A stretch of 6,942 nucleotides of DNA. Source: an uncultured Bacilli bacterium. GTDB lineage: Bacteria; Bacillota_I; Bacilli_A; RF39; UBA660. The notes below the pieces were generated by a model. It was not told the DNA's origin and did no database searches. It worked only from the letters and a program-made list of their open reading frames with translations. Numbering within the stretch: position 1 is the stretch's first letter; each line of letters starts with the position of its first letter. Location: contig CAJTUT010000035.1 of the NCBI GenBank assembly GCA_910579455.1, positions 1-6,942 on the forward strand, given 5' to 3'. Both the position numbers and the translations under genes were made by a program. This document shows positions 1-5,136 of the stretch, one piece after another.

Positions 1-1
1 A

Positions 2-67
2 AAGTTAGAAATGGCAAAAAGATTAGATATCAATGAAGTTGGTGTAGGATTAGAGTTAAATGTTTAA
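2..67 (+). CDS. 3' end of an unidentified protein gene (partial)
   Basis: The second forward frame is open from the window edge to a TAA at 65-67 and encodes 21 residues ending in DINEVGVGLELNV. I cannot identify the family from this tail. The frame is plausible because the conserved leader of the next gene begins only a few bases after the stop. There is no terminator between the stop and that leader, so the upstream gene may be transcribed into it. It could also be a chance open frame, since it is short. Confidence 0.5.
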   Translation, partial: KLEMAKRLDINEVGVGLELNV

Positions 68-149
68 AAAAGTTGTTGAACGTCCTCCCTTAGGGCACCA
101 AATTGATAGGAAACTCGGACAAATCAATTCCGAGAGTAATAAATGCTAA
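60..149 (+). CDS. Possible 29-residue leader peptide overlapping the attenuator
   Basis: An ATG at 60-62 overlaps the stop of the preceding frame (ATGTTTAA arrangement) and opens a 29-codon frame whose TAA (147-149) falls inside the 5' arm of the terminator hairpin at 146-163. An AGGA at 46-49 lies 10 bases upstream as a weak ribosome binding site. A ribosome stopping there would mask the terminator, as in translation-coupled attenuation. Against it, the corresponding block at the second locus (2161-2189) differs by non-synonymous changes in this frame, so the conservation is not of a coding type. Confidence 0.22.
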   Translation: MFKKVVERPPLGHQIDRKLGQINSESNKC

Positions 150-170
150 CTAGAAATAGTTAGTTTTTTT
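71..170 (+). promoter_or_regulatory. Attenuator leader of the first 91-residue gene
   Basis: This non-coding stretch precedes the gene at 194 and ends in an intrinsic terminator. It opens with a block (72-100) containing GTTGTTG, then TCCTC, then GGCACCA, which recurs at 2161-2189 ahead of the paralogous gene with 24 of 29 identical bases. Downstream lie two overlapping pairings: AATTGAT (101-107) with ATCAATT (123-129), and CTCGG (114-118) with CCGAG (130-134). They interleave, so they are either alternatives (a switch) or a pseudoknot. The order conserved block, competing stems, terminator, ribosome site, gene is that of a conditional leader. I do not recognise it as a known riboswitch class. 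Confidence 0.6.
146..170 (+). terminator. Intrinsic terminator in the leader of the first 91-residue gene
   Basis: A perfect 7-bp stem, CTAACTA (146-152) with TAGTTAG (157-163), closes a GAAA tetraloop and is followed by seven T (164-170). It lies upstream of the gene it precedes, with AAAGGAG only 8 bases after the T-run, so it probably acts as an attenuator rather than only ending the upstream gene. Confidence 0.8.
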
Positions 171-193
171 GTTATGTAAAGGAGTTGATTAAA

Positions 194-469
194 GTGTTAA
201 CAATAGAAACTAAAGAAACAAAGATAAGTGATGAATTAAAAAGAAAGATTGAAATGATAGGAAGATTTACAAATGCTACTCCACTTATTACAAATGGAAG
301 TGTTGTAAATATTAAAGGAACAAACATTGCTTATGTAAAACCTCATACAGTAGTTCTTAAGGGAAAATTATATTTCTTCTTTGAGGAATGCGATGAGGTA
401 TTTATTGATAATTTATATCACAAAATCAAGATGAAAGATTTAGAAGAATTTATCAAATCTAATAATTAA
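194..469 (+). CDS. Unknown 91-residue protein, paralogue A
   Basis: I do not recognise this family. The protein is 91 residues with no membrane segment or signal peptide, and it is rich in lysine, glutamate and aromatic residues. It aligns end to end without gaps with the 91-residue product of 2289-2564. Conserved features include E-L-K-x-K-I-E near residues 14-20, T-P-x-I-x-N-G-S at 29-36, T-N-x-x-Y-x-x-P-H at 43-51 and L-E-x-x-I-K-S near the C-terminus. I chose GTG at 194 because AAAGGAG (178-184) is 9 bases upstream and this start gives exactly the paralogue's length. A TTG at 185 touches the ribosome site and is too close. Expression is probably controlled by the attenuator leader just upstream. 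Family and function are unknown; a mobile-element regulatory or accessory role is inferred only from position. Confidence 0.8.
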   Translation: MLTIETKETKISDELKRKIEMIGRFTNATPLITNGSVVNIKGTNIAYVKPHTVVLKGKLYFFFEECDEVFIDNLYHKIKMKDLEEFIKSNN

Positions 470-522
470 ATAATAATATCCCGAGTGTTATCCTATTTTA
501 TGTGTATTAAAAATAGAATTTA

Positions 523-570
523 GTTTACTTTTTTGTTTACTATTTTGTGTACGATTTAGTTTATTGAAAA
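523..570 (+). repeat. Four tandem degenerate 12-bp repeats
   Basis: Four adjacent 12-bp units start with GT(T/G)TA: GTTTACTTTTTT, GTTTACTATTTT, GTGTACGATTTA and GTTTATTGAAAA. The phase is exact (523, 535, 547, 559). The last unit contains the -35 candidate TTGAAA. Such an array could bind a regulator or initiator protein on roughly one face of the helix. Low complexity makes chance possible. Confidence 0.45.
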
Positions 571-601
571 ATGATCTGTCAAGATGATAATATGGTATCA
601 T
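564..601 (+). promoter_or_regulatory. Candidate promoter with overlapping dyad
   Basis: TTGAAA (564-569) is separated by 16 bp from GATAAT (586-591). A dyad, ATGATA (584-589) with TATCAT (596-601), covers the -10 and could be an operator. No gene begins until 871, so the transcript would be a long leader or non-coding. The rest of 602-716 shows no gene or clear structure. Confidence 0.3.
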
Positions 602-716
602 AGCTTATATATAGGCTGATTAAAAACTTGATTTTTACTCTAATACTTAGTAAATATAAGGGAAAGTTAATTTTGAAGACGACAAAATAGTAGTTAAAAA
701 TACGAAAAAATCCCAA

Positions 717-738
717 CATTTTATCCTTATTGACTATA
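717..738 (+). repeat. 22-bp promoter block shared with the guest element, host copy
   Basis: These 22 bases, running from CATTTTATCC to TTGACTATA, occur again exactly in inverted orientation at 5353-5374. Both copies contain a TTGACT -35 with a -10 after a 16-bp spacer. A 22-bp identity between two otherwise different regions is far beyond chance in a window of this size. Confidence 0.85.
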
Positions 739-757
739 GGAAATCAAGTGTTATAAT
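730..757 (+). promoter_or_regulatory. Promoter of the degenerate recombinase gene
   Basis: TTGACT (730-735), a 16-bp spacer and a perfect TATAAT (752-757) make a strong vegetative-type promoter with a start near 764. The predicted leader of about 105 bases contains an early AGGAGG (768-773) with no ordinary start codon at useful distance, then the terminator at 816-845, then the gene at 871. Confidence 0.75.
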
Positions 758-815
758 ATGCTATGATAGGAGGAATTTATCAAAAAAACACACATTTAAT
801 ATCGTTTTATTGGTT

Positions 816-845
816 AACACAAGGGAAAAATCTCTTGTGTTTTTG
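816..845 (+). terminator. Leader terminator before the degenerate recombinase gene
   Basis: AACACAAG (816-823) pairs with CTTGTGTT (834-841), extended by G-T and G-C pairs around a 6-base loop, and is followed by a T-run to 844. It sits between the promoter at 730-757 and the ribosome binding site at about 855-861, so it would terminate most transcripts unless it is antagonised. Confidence 0.75.
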
Positions 846-870
846 TATGGAAAAGAAAGGAATGATGAAT

Positions 871-1257
871 ATGAATAATGAAAAATTAAGAGTGGCTATT
901 TATATAAGAATTGGAAATTATGACAAACAAGAAAAAGAAAAACAAAAGAAAGAATTACAAGAATATTGTAAAAAAAATAATTATACCCCTGATAAATACT
1001 ATATTGATAATGGTTATAGTGCTAATGATGAGAATAGACCTAGTTATAATCAATTGTTAGAAGAGATAAAACAAAATAGATATGACTTAATTTTAACAAA
1101 AGATTTTAGTAGAATTACTCGTTCGATAACTGATTTATATGATTTTGAGAACTTAATAAATAAAAAGAAATGTCAGTTAAAAACATTACAAAGTAATCAA
1201 GAAGTTTTACCTTTGTTAAACCCCTTTCAAGCAACATATTACAAACTACGTAAGTAA
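871..1257 (+). CDS. Short serine-recombinase catalytic-domain protein with Ser replaced by Gly
   Basis: The 128-residue product is a stand-alone resolvase/invertase catalytic domain. The N-terminal strand reads V-A-I-Y-I-R-I-G (residues 8-15). Family members normally have Y-x-R-V-S, so the nucleophilic serine position is Gly15. Arg13 and the second conserved block, T-K-D-F-S-R-I-T-R (76-84), are retained. The product ends soon after, without the DNA-binding, zinc-ribbon or coiled-coil regions of large serine recombinases. I chose ATG 871 because AAAGG ends 10 bases upstream; ATGs at 847, 862 and 865 are in frame but fit that site less well. The stop lies inside its own terminator hairpin. It may be a regulatory or DNA-bridging paralogue rather than an active enzyme, or a decayed remnant. 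The intact promoter, ribosome site and terminator argue against simple decay. Confidence 0.8.
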   Translation: MNNEKLRVAIYIRIGNYDKQEKEKQKKELQEYCKKNNYTPDKYYIDNGYSANDENRPSYNQLLEEIKQNRYDLILTKDFSRITRSITDLYDFENLINKKKCQLKTLQSNQEVLPLLNPFQATYYKLRK

Positions 1258-1271
1258 TATCGTTGCTTTTT
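1229..1271 (+). terminator. Terminator overlapping the end of the recombinase gene
   Basis: AAGCAAC plus ATATTAC (1229-1242) pair with GTAATAT (1254-1260) and GTTGCTT (1262-1268), with one bulged C at 1261. The stem is 14 bp with an 11-base loop, followed by T to 1271. The TAA stop (1255-1257) is inside the hairpin, so coding sequence and terminator are shared. Confidence 0.85.
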
Positions 1272-1283
1272 CTCAATAAAAAG

Positions 1284-1313
1284 GATATGTAAATTTCTAT
1301 TTTTTTACATATC
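1284..1313 (-). terminator. Terminator of the minus-strand 237-residue gene
   Basis: GATATGTAAA (1284-1293) pairs perfectly with TTTACATATC (1304-1313). On the minus strand the stem is followed by CTTTTT, and on the plus strand by TTTTT (1314-1318), so it can work both ways between these convergent genes. It overlaps the 3' end of the minus-strand coding region. Confidence 0.75.
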
Positions 1314-2010
1314 TTTTTCCTTGCATAAACTCGTCATCAAACATTTCTACGTAACTATCAATATATCTAATTTTATCCCCACATTTTTGTAATGTTTCTT
1401 TATTCAAGATAATATATGGAGGTTCCATGATATCTGCATAAATCGGTCTACCATTATAATGAACTAGGATTCCATAAAAATCATAAAGGCATGATGGAAG
1501 TATAAATTGTTCTAGTTGACTAAACTTAAAATTCCCATCATTTTCATCATAACCAAACATACGATAAAGATTTCCTTGTAAATCCACTATACTAGCACAA
1601 TTTTCATTATTTTCTCTAACGCCTTTAGTATAGAATGATTCTGTATCTGGTCTTTTAATTAAATTCATATCATCTACCATAACAAATTCTTTTCTACGTG
1701 GGATAATAATTCCTTGTCCATACCTGTTAATTTCTTCATCATAAAATATAGGGATACATAAATCTAGTGGATACTTTGTACTATACTTTACAGTATCTAT
1801 TCTTTTTTCATATGGAAGTAGATTTTCTTCTAGTATTACTGTTCTGTTTTCCGTATCACGATAATAAAGATGCTTAATATCTTCTTTTTGAGCAAGTATC
1901 ATTTCTGTTTCTGTGTTTACTTTTTGATAAACATTCTTCAAATCGCTTATCGTACACATATTACTATTAATTTTTTCTCGTATTTTTTTTAATTCTTCTA
2001 ATTGACTCAT
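1297..2010 (-). CDS. Unknown 237-residue protein
   Basis: I do not recognise this protein. It has a charged, probably helical N-terminus (about residues 1-45, starting S-Q-L-E-E-L-K-K-I-R-E-K). A mixed region follows with many aromatic and proline residues (for example P-R-R-K-E-F-V-M-V-D-D and P-S-C-L-Y-D-F-Y-G-I-L-V-H-Y-N-G-R-P-I-Y-A). There is no signal peptide, membrane helix or obvious catalytic motif, so it looks like a soluble cytoplasmic globular protein. The ATG at 2010 is preceded by GGAGG at 2019-2023 with 8 bases between. An in-frame ATG at 2025 overlaps that ribosome site and is rejected. The gene is convergent with the recombinase gene and divergent from the second 91-residue gene, which points to an independent accessory gene. 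No function is assigned. Confidence 0.8.
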   Translation of the reverse strand: MSQLEELKKIREKINSNMCTISDLKNVYQKVNTETEMILAQKEDIKHLYYRDTENRTVILEENLLPYEKRIDTVKYSTKYPLDLCIPIFYDEEINRYGQGIIIPRRKEFVMVDDMNLIKRPDTESFYTKGVRENNENCASIVDLQGNLYRMFGYDENDGNFKFSQLEQFILPSCLYDFYGILVHYNGRPIYADIMEPPYIILNKETLQKCGDKIRYIDSYVEMFDDEFMQGKRYVKK

Positions 2011-2048
2011 AAATAATTCCTCCATTACAAATTATTCTATTTTTAGAA

Positions 2049-2075
2049 GATTATGCGGATTATGCAGATTATATG
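2049..2075 (+). repeat. Three tandem 9-bp repeats between divergent genes
   Basis: GATTATGCG, GATTATGCA and GATTATATG follow each other without gaps. They lie upstream of the minus-strand gene (start 2010) and about 10 bp before the -35 candidate of the rightward gene (2085). This is where a regulator of both promoters could bind. The spacing is under one helical turn, so repeat slippage is an alternative. Confidence 0.5.
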
Positions 2076-2084
2076 AAAATAGGC

Positions 2085-2113
2085 TACACAAATCATTTGC
2101 TATAGTGTATAAT
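2085..2113 (+). promoter_or_regulatory. Promoter of the second 91-residue gene
   Basis: TACACA (2085-2090; 4 of 6 to consensus), a 17-bp spacer and a perfect TATAAT (2108-2113) predict a start near 2120. This leaves an untranslated leader of about 170 bases before the ATG at 2289. Confidence 0.6.
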
Positions 2114-2119
2114 TAATAC

Positions 2120-2260
2120 AGTTAGTAGTTTATTACTACCTACTTTTTGGCAATAGAGTGGTTGTTGTACTTCCTCTCTTTTGGCACCATTGAGCAATCT
2201 ATTCTAACTTTTGTTAGATTTAAACATATAGTATCAACTTCAAAAGAAGTTGATTTTTTG
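2120..2260 (+). promoter_or_regulatory. Attenuator leader of the second 91-residue gene
   Basis: From the predicted start the leader contains the conserved block at 2161-2189 (GTTGTTG, TCCTC, GGCACCA in the same spacing as 72-100). Next is a hairpin, TCTAAC (2203-2208) with GTTAGA (2213-2218), and then the terminator. AGTGGT (2157-2162) can pair with ACCATT (2186-2191), enclosing the block. A TTTTGGCA is also repeated at about 34-bp distance (2145-2152 and 2179-2186). The pyrimidine run TCCTCTC resembles an anti-Shine-Dalgarno and could mask the purine-rich ribosome site near 2272-2279; that last point is speculation. Confidence 0.6.
2233..2259 (+). terminator. Intrinsic terminator in the leader of the second 91-residue gene
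   Basis: ATCAACTTC (2233-2241) pairs perfectly with GAAGTTGAT (2246-2254) around an AAAA loop, with T to 2259. It is 29 bases upstream of the ATG and downstream of the promoter at 2085-2113, so no other gene can be its target. Confidence 0.88.
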
Positions 2261-2288
2261 CATTTAAAGAAAGAAAGGATAGATTTAG

Positions 2289-2564
2289 ATGATTAAATTA
2301 AAAACAAAAGAATTACATTTTGATGAAGAATTAAAAAAGAAGATAGAGTTTATTTGTTATTTTTGTAATATTACTCCAAAAATCATAAATGGTAGTATTC
2401 GTAAGATTGATAAGACAAATTTAAACTATATCGACCCTCATAGAATAATTATCAATAACATAATGTTTCTTGCTTTTAATTATTCTAATGAACTCTATAT
2501 CAATAACTTAAGTAAAAAGATAAAAATATCAGAACTAGAAAACTACATAAAATCTATGAACTAA
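2289..2564 (+). CDS. Unknown 91-residue protein, paralogue B
   Basis: This is the second member of the unrecognised 91-residue family. It aligns gap-free with the product of 194-469; I count 39 identities in 91. The shared core is T-P-x-I-x-N-G-S, T-N-x-x-Y-x-x-P-H and N-L-x-x-K-I-K. The protein is basic, soluble and without membrane segments. The ATG at 2289 follows AAAGGA (2274-2279) by 9 bases. There is no clear terminator of its own before the next leader, whose hairpin at 2644-2689 may serve it. Its position between a divergent gene and the host integrase, with a leader of the same type as its paralogue, suggests both copies answer to the same signal. Confidence 0.82.
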   Translation: MIKLKTKELHFDEELKKKIEFICYFCNITPKIINGSIRKIDKTNLNYIDPHRIIINNIMFLAFNYSNELYINNLSKKIKISELENYIKSMN

Positions 2565-2588
2565 TGCTTATTCCCTACAAATGGGTAG

Positions 2589-2617
2589 TAGACAAAATAA
2601 GAAAAATGTTGTATTAT
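2589..2617 (+). promoter_or_regulatory. Promoter of the interrupted host integrase
   Basis: TAGACA (2589-2594; 5 of 6), a 17-bp spacer and TATTAT (2612-2617; 5 of 6) predict a start near 2624 and a leader of about 94 bases. In the present arrangement it would drive only a 17-codon peptide and then read antisense into the 3' end of the guest integrase gene. Confidence 0.65.
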
Positions 2618-2643
2618 GTAATTGATTTACAAAGACTTATTTT

Positions 2644-2689
2644 GAGAAGTGAAAGTATTAGTTTGTAGTACCTTTACTTCTCTTTTTTT
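2644..2689 (+). terminator. Leader terminator of the interrupted host integrase
   Basis: GAGAAGT (2644-2650) and AAAG (2652-2655) pair with CTTT (2672-2675) and ACTTCTC (2676-2682), with a bulged G at 2651, followed by seven T (2683-2689). It lies between the promoter at 2589-2617 and the ribosome site AGGGGAG (2701-2707). It could also end transcription of the second 91-residue gene. Confidence 0.82.
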
Positions 2690-2693
2690 AAAA

Positions 2694-4493
2694 TTAGAAA
2701 AGGGGAGATGATAATTGATGTATGATGATGTAAAAAAGATAGCAGGTCTGTATATTCGAGTGCCGTTGTAATACATAGGCAGACACGTTATCTTCTTTTT
2801 CTTCTAACTCTTGTTTCGTTATTGTAAAGCTATACTTACCGAAGTTTGTACCAATATCTAATTTTCCATTTGGTAGATTTTCATTGATTAACTCGCCAGT
2901 TTTTAGAATGAATTTAATCTTGTAAAAATCTTCTTTTCCATTTTCTAATTTTTCGCCAATGATTATTTTATCGACTAAACTATTAAAGACTTCTTCACTA
3001 AATTTTGTAAGACCTTTATATTGTTTTAGAGTATTAGTAATTTTATCAATTTGTTCTAATTTTTGTCTTCTAGTTATCTCTATATTTTCAGTATCTTTTA
3101 GTTGTTGTTCATACTCTTTAATTTTGTTAGTAATTTCTTGATTTTTCTGATTTAAGATGTCTTTTGAAATAGAACCATCAAGTTGTAAATCAATCAAATT
3201 AGATAACTTATTTTCAAGTTTAGAAATCTCTTCTTGTATCCTTTTATGATTAAGATTATCTTGTTTTTCATTGATGACTTTATTCACTTTCTTCATAAAT
3301 GAATTGATATATTTCTCACTATCTTGAAATAGTTTGTTATAAGCAAGTACAAATATATCTTCTAGTTCTTCTTGTTTATAATGAATTAAATTAGAACAAT
3401 CAATTTTATTTCTATGACTTCTACATATCCAGTAAGCAACTTCTTTTCCATTACTTCTGATTTTGTAGGAACGCCTAATAAATCGTTCACCACATATTCC
3501 ACAAAGGATTTTGCTACTGAATGGGTACTTTCTGCTAAACTTATCTCTATTTCCATCTGGCTTAATGATTTTACTTCTAATAGTTAGTATTTCTTGGCAT
3601 TTATCCCATAGTTCACGTGAAATAATAGGTTCGTGATGGTTAGAAGTAAAAAATTGTTCTTTCTCTCCGTAATTGACTTTCTTTTTATGAGTTAGTACAT
3701 TTTCAGTATAATATTTTCCTGTTTTTAAATCTCCTACATATTTTTCATTTGTGATAATTCTTCTAACAGAAGCATGACACCATTTTAAATTAGATGGACT
3801 AGGTATTCCTAGATTATTCAAGTTAAGAGCAATTGTTCTAAAACCTACACCTTTTGAGTATTCTTCAAAAATATAAGTAACAATATCTTTCTTACTTTCA
3901 TCAGGATAAATCAAATCTTTTTCTTTATCATATAAATATCCAAATGGAGCATACTTACCAACCAATTCTCCACGTTTCATTTTCATTCTAACCCCAGCTT
4001 TTACATTTTCTGATATTGACTCGCTTTCAGCTTGTGCAAAAGCACTATAAAGAGTTAAAAATAATTCATTAGATAAACCTAAAGTATGAATGTTTTCTTT
4101 TTCAAAATAAACATCTACATTATGTTCACGAAGTAATCTGACACAATTTAAAGTATCAACCGTATTACGAGCAAACCTTGATATTGATTTTGCCAATATC
4201 AAATCAATCTTACCATTTAAGGCATCACTCATCATTTGACTAAATTGTTCTCGTTTTTTAGTTTGAGTACCAGTTATACCATCATCAGCATAAATCCCTA
4301 CAAATTCCCAATCAGGATTTTCTTCTATCACATTTTTATAATGAATGCGTTGTGAGTCATAACTTGTCTTTTGGTCTTCATTATCTGTTGAGACTCTACA
4401 ATAAGCACAAGTACGAATAAGTTTGTATTTTACATTTCCTTTTAAACACATTGTTTTAGAAGTTGGTGCTATTACTTCAACTTTATTATTCAT
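2694..4493 (-). CDS. Large serine recombinase (integrase) of the guest element
   Basis: This is a site-specific integrase/excisionase of the large serine recombinase family, 599 residues as integrated. The catalytic domain (about 27-165) has Y-C-R-V-S with Arg33 and nucleophile Ser35, and K-S-I-S-R-F-A-R-N (102-110). The recombinase domain (about 180-300) includes Y-A-P-F-G-Y. A zinc-ribbon follows, with C331-x-x-C334 and C357/C366. A long charged coiled coil spans roughly 410-500. ATG 4493 is chosen because AAAGG lies 6 bases upstream; an in-frame ATG at 4526 has no such site. The reading frame crosses the left attachment site: residues up to His578 are guest-encoded, while the last 20 come from host DNA antisense to the broken integrase. 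In the circular form the frame continues for 50 codons instead (see 6692-6844), giving 628 residues. It lies 50 bp downstream of the 61-residue gene and is probably in an operon with it. Confidence 0.93.
   Translation of the reverse strand: MNNKVEVIAPTSKTMCLKGNVKYKLIRTCAYCRVSTDNEDQKTSYDSQRIHYKNVIEENPDWEFVGIYADDGITGTQTKKREQFSQMMSDALNGKIDLILAKSISRFARNTVDTLNCVRLLREHNVDVYFEKENIHTLGLSNELFLTLYSAFAQAESESISENVKAGVRMKMKRGELVGKYAPFGYLYDKEKDLIYPDESKKDIVTYIFEEYSKGVGFRTIALNLNNLGIPSPSNLKWCHASVRRIITNEKYVGDLKTGKYYTENVLTHKKKVNYGEKEQFFTSNHHEPIISRELWDKCQEILTIRSKIIKPDGNRDKFSRKYPFSSKILCGICGERFIRRSYKIRSNGKEVAYWICRSHRNKIDCSNLIHYKQEELEDIFVLAYNKLFQDSEKYINSFMKKVNKVINEKQDNLNHKRIQEEISKLENKLSNLIDLQLDGSISKDILNQKNQEITNKIKEYEQQLKDTENIEITRRQKLEQIDKITNTLKQYKGLTKFSEEVFNSLVDKIIIGEKLENGKEDFYKIKFILKTGELINENLPNGKLDIGTNFGKYSFTITKQELEEKEDNVSAYVLQRHSNIQTCYLFYIIIHQLSSPLF
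2718..2761 (+). pseudogene. 5' fragment of the host serine integrase, interrupted
   Basis: After AGGGGAG (2701-2707), the ATG at 2718 starts M-Y-D-D-V-K-K-I-A-G-L-Y-I-R-V, the first strand of a serine recombinase ending in its Y-I-R-V-S active-site motif. The frame then enters foreign DNA and stops at 2769-2771. The missing continuation S-T-E-D-Q-A-R-E-G-F-S is at 6848 onward. Upstream promoter and leader terminator are intact, so precise loss of the insert would restore the gene. Confidence 0.92.
2741..2780 (+). other. attL, left junction of the guest element
   Basis: The host integrase arm (2741-2759) meets the guest arm (2762-2780) at GT (2760-2761), within the GAGT shared with the right junction (2758-2761 and 6843-6846). 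Large serine recombinases cross over at a 2-bp core. The guest arms from both ends carry TATGT-n-TT at the same distance from this GT, which supports it as the centre. GA within GAGT cannot be excluded. Confidence 0.8.
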
Positions 4494-4543
4494 TTCTTCC
4501 TTTCCATAATTGTTGAATAATAGCATATTTCAAATGTTTTTTA

Positions 4544-4729
4544 TTATGCAAAACTATATTTTGAATTGTTTAATGTGTTATATTTTGCATATTCGTTTTC
4601 AATTTTAATTTTAATTTTTTGATATTCGTTATTATCAATTAAATTATTATCTTTGATAAATTCTAGCATAGAAATTTCTACTACATATGATTTTAAATGT
4701 CCTAATTTTTTATCACTTCTTTCTCGCAT
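4544..4729 (-). CDS. Small 61-residue protein upstream of the guest integrase
   Basis: The ATG at 4729 is preceded by AAAGGGGG at 9 bases, a strong ribosome site that supports a real gene despite its size. The product is charged and mostly helical. Its middle part, S-M-L-E-F-I-K-D-N-N-L-I-D-N-N-E-Y-Q-K-I-K, resembles the short helix-turn-helix arrangement of SHOCT-type small domains, in which a hydrophobic helix is followed by L-I-(D/T)-x-x-E-(Y/F)-x-x-I-K. I regard that assignment as tentative. It precedes the recombinase by 50 bp on the same strand. Small proteins placed like this can control recombination direction or integrase activity, but nothing in the sequence proves that role. Confidence 0.72.
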   Translation of the reverse strand: MRERSDKKLGHLKSYVVEISMLEFIKDNNLIDNNEYQKIKIKIENEYAKYNTLNNSKYSFA

Positions 4730-4804
4730 AAATTATTACCCCCTTTAATTCTTAAACAATTCATATCATAGTTACGCACCAACTTTCCAAAAAATCTTAA
4801 AAAA

Positions 4805-4833
4805 ATTATAACGCGCTTGTTTATTTTATACAG
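4805..4833 (-). promoter_or_regulatory. Candidate promoter of the guest integrase operon
   Basis: On the minus strand a perfect TATAAT (4805-4810) lies about 75 bases upstream of the ATG at 4729. The matching -35 (CTGTAT at 4828-4833, 17-bp spacer) is poor, so activity may need an activator. The alternative source of transcripts is read-through from the minus-strand promoter at 5334-5361. Confidence 0.35.
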
Positions 4834-4905
4834 CCCTACAAACAAAAAAAGATAATTAAATCATAGCTATCAAAATCGTAAAAATATGAAAAATAATAGT
4901 CATAC

Positions 4906-4926
4906 TTATGACCAAAGTTATGGCCA
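4906..4926 (+). repeat. Paired TTATGACCA / TTATGGCCA motifs, left cluster
   Basis: TTATGACCA (4906-4914) and TTATGGCCA (4918-4926) repeat with a 12-bp period. The same motif types occur inverted at 5176-5184, 5209-5217 and 5221-5229, the last two again 12 bp apart. Paired sites on both sides of the palindrome cluster suggest specific protein binding. Confidence 0.5.
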
Positions 4927-4991
4927 TTAAAAACACATTTTTTCAAAAATAATCACAACAAAATAAAAGCAGGATAAACCTGTTTACAAAG

Positions 4992-5051
4992 AACTAGCCA
5001 GTGGCTAGTTTCCCCTTATTCCATAAGGTATTAGAGAAAACACAAGTGTTT
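4992..5051. repeat. Cluster of three palindromes
   Basis: Three inverted repeats lie within 60 bp. AACTAGCCA (4992-5000) with TGGCTAGTT (5002-5010) is a perfect 9-bp-arm palindrome with one central base. CCTTAT (5014-5019) with ATAAGG (5023-5028) and AAACAC (5038-5043) with GTGTTT (5046-5051) follow. The first lacks a T-run on the plus strand. These could form DNA hairpins (transfer or single-strand origin) or be operators. Confidence 0.55.
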
Positions 5052-5136
5052 ACATTTGAAAGTTTTGTTATACAATCGTTAACTTTGTCTTTTTCTGAAA
5101 TCCTTATAAATAAAGGCTTCCCAAAATGTGTTTAAC

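Noticed and set aside
72..100. T-box or other known riboswitch because of AGGGCACCA
   Set aside because: The T-box core sequence and specifier structure are absent and the leader is too short; no other known riboswitch core is recognisable.
185..193. Upstream TTG start for the first 91-residue gene
   Set aside because: It directly abuts the AAAGGAG ribosome site; GTG 194 has proper spacing and gives the paralogue's exact length.
2011..2025. ATG at 2025 for the minus-strand 237-residue protein
   Set aside because: This ATG overlaps the GGAGG used for the start at 2010.
2158..2193. GTG-started 11-codon leader peptide in the second leader
   Set aside because: There is no ribosome site, and codon changes relative to the first leader are not synonymous.
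2120..2564. Type III toxin-antitoxin system (RNA repeats, terminator, toxin)
   Set aside because: The order promoter, RNA, terminator, small gene fits, but there is no true tandem array (only a loose 34-bp echo), the protein is shorter than known toxins of that class, and it does not resemble them.
2959..3141. Forward 60-codon frame inside the guest integrase
   Set aside because: It is a hydrophobic antisense shadow of the coiled-coil coding region with no ribosome site.
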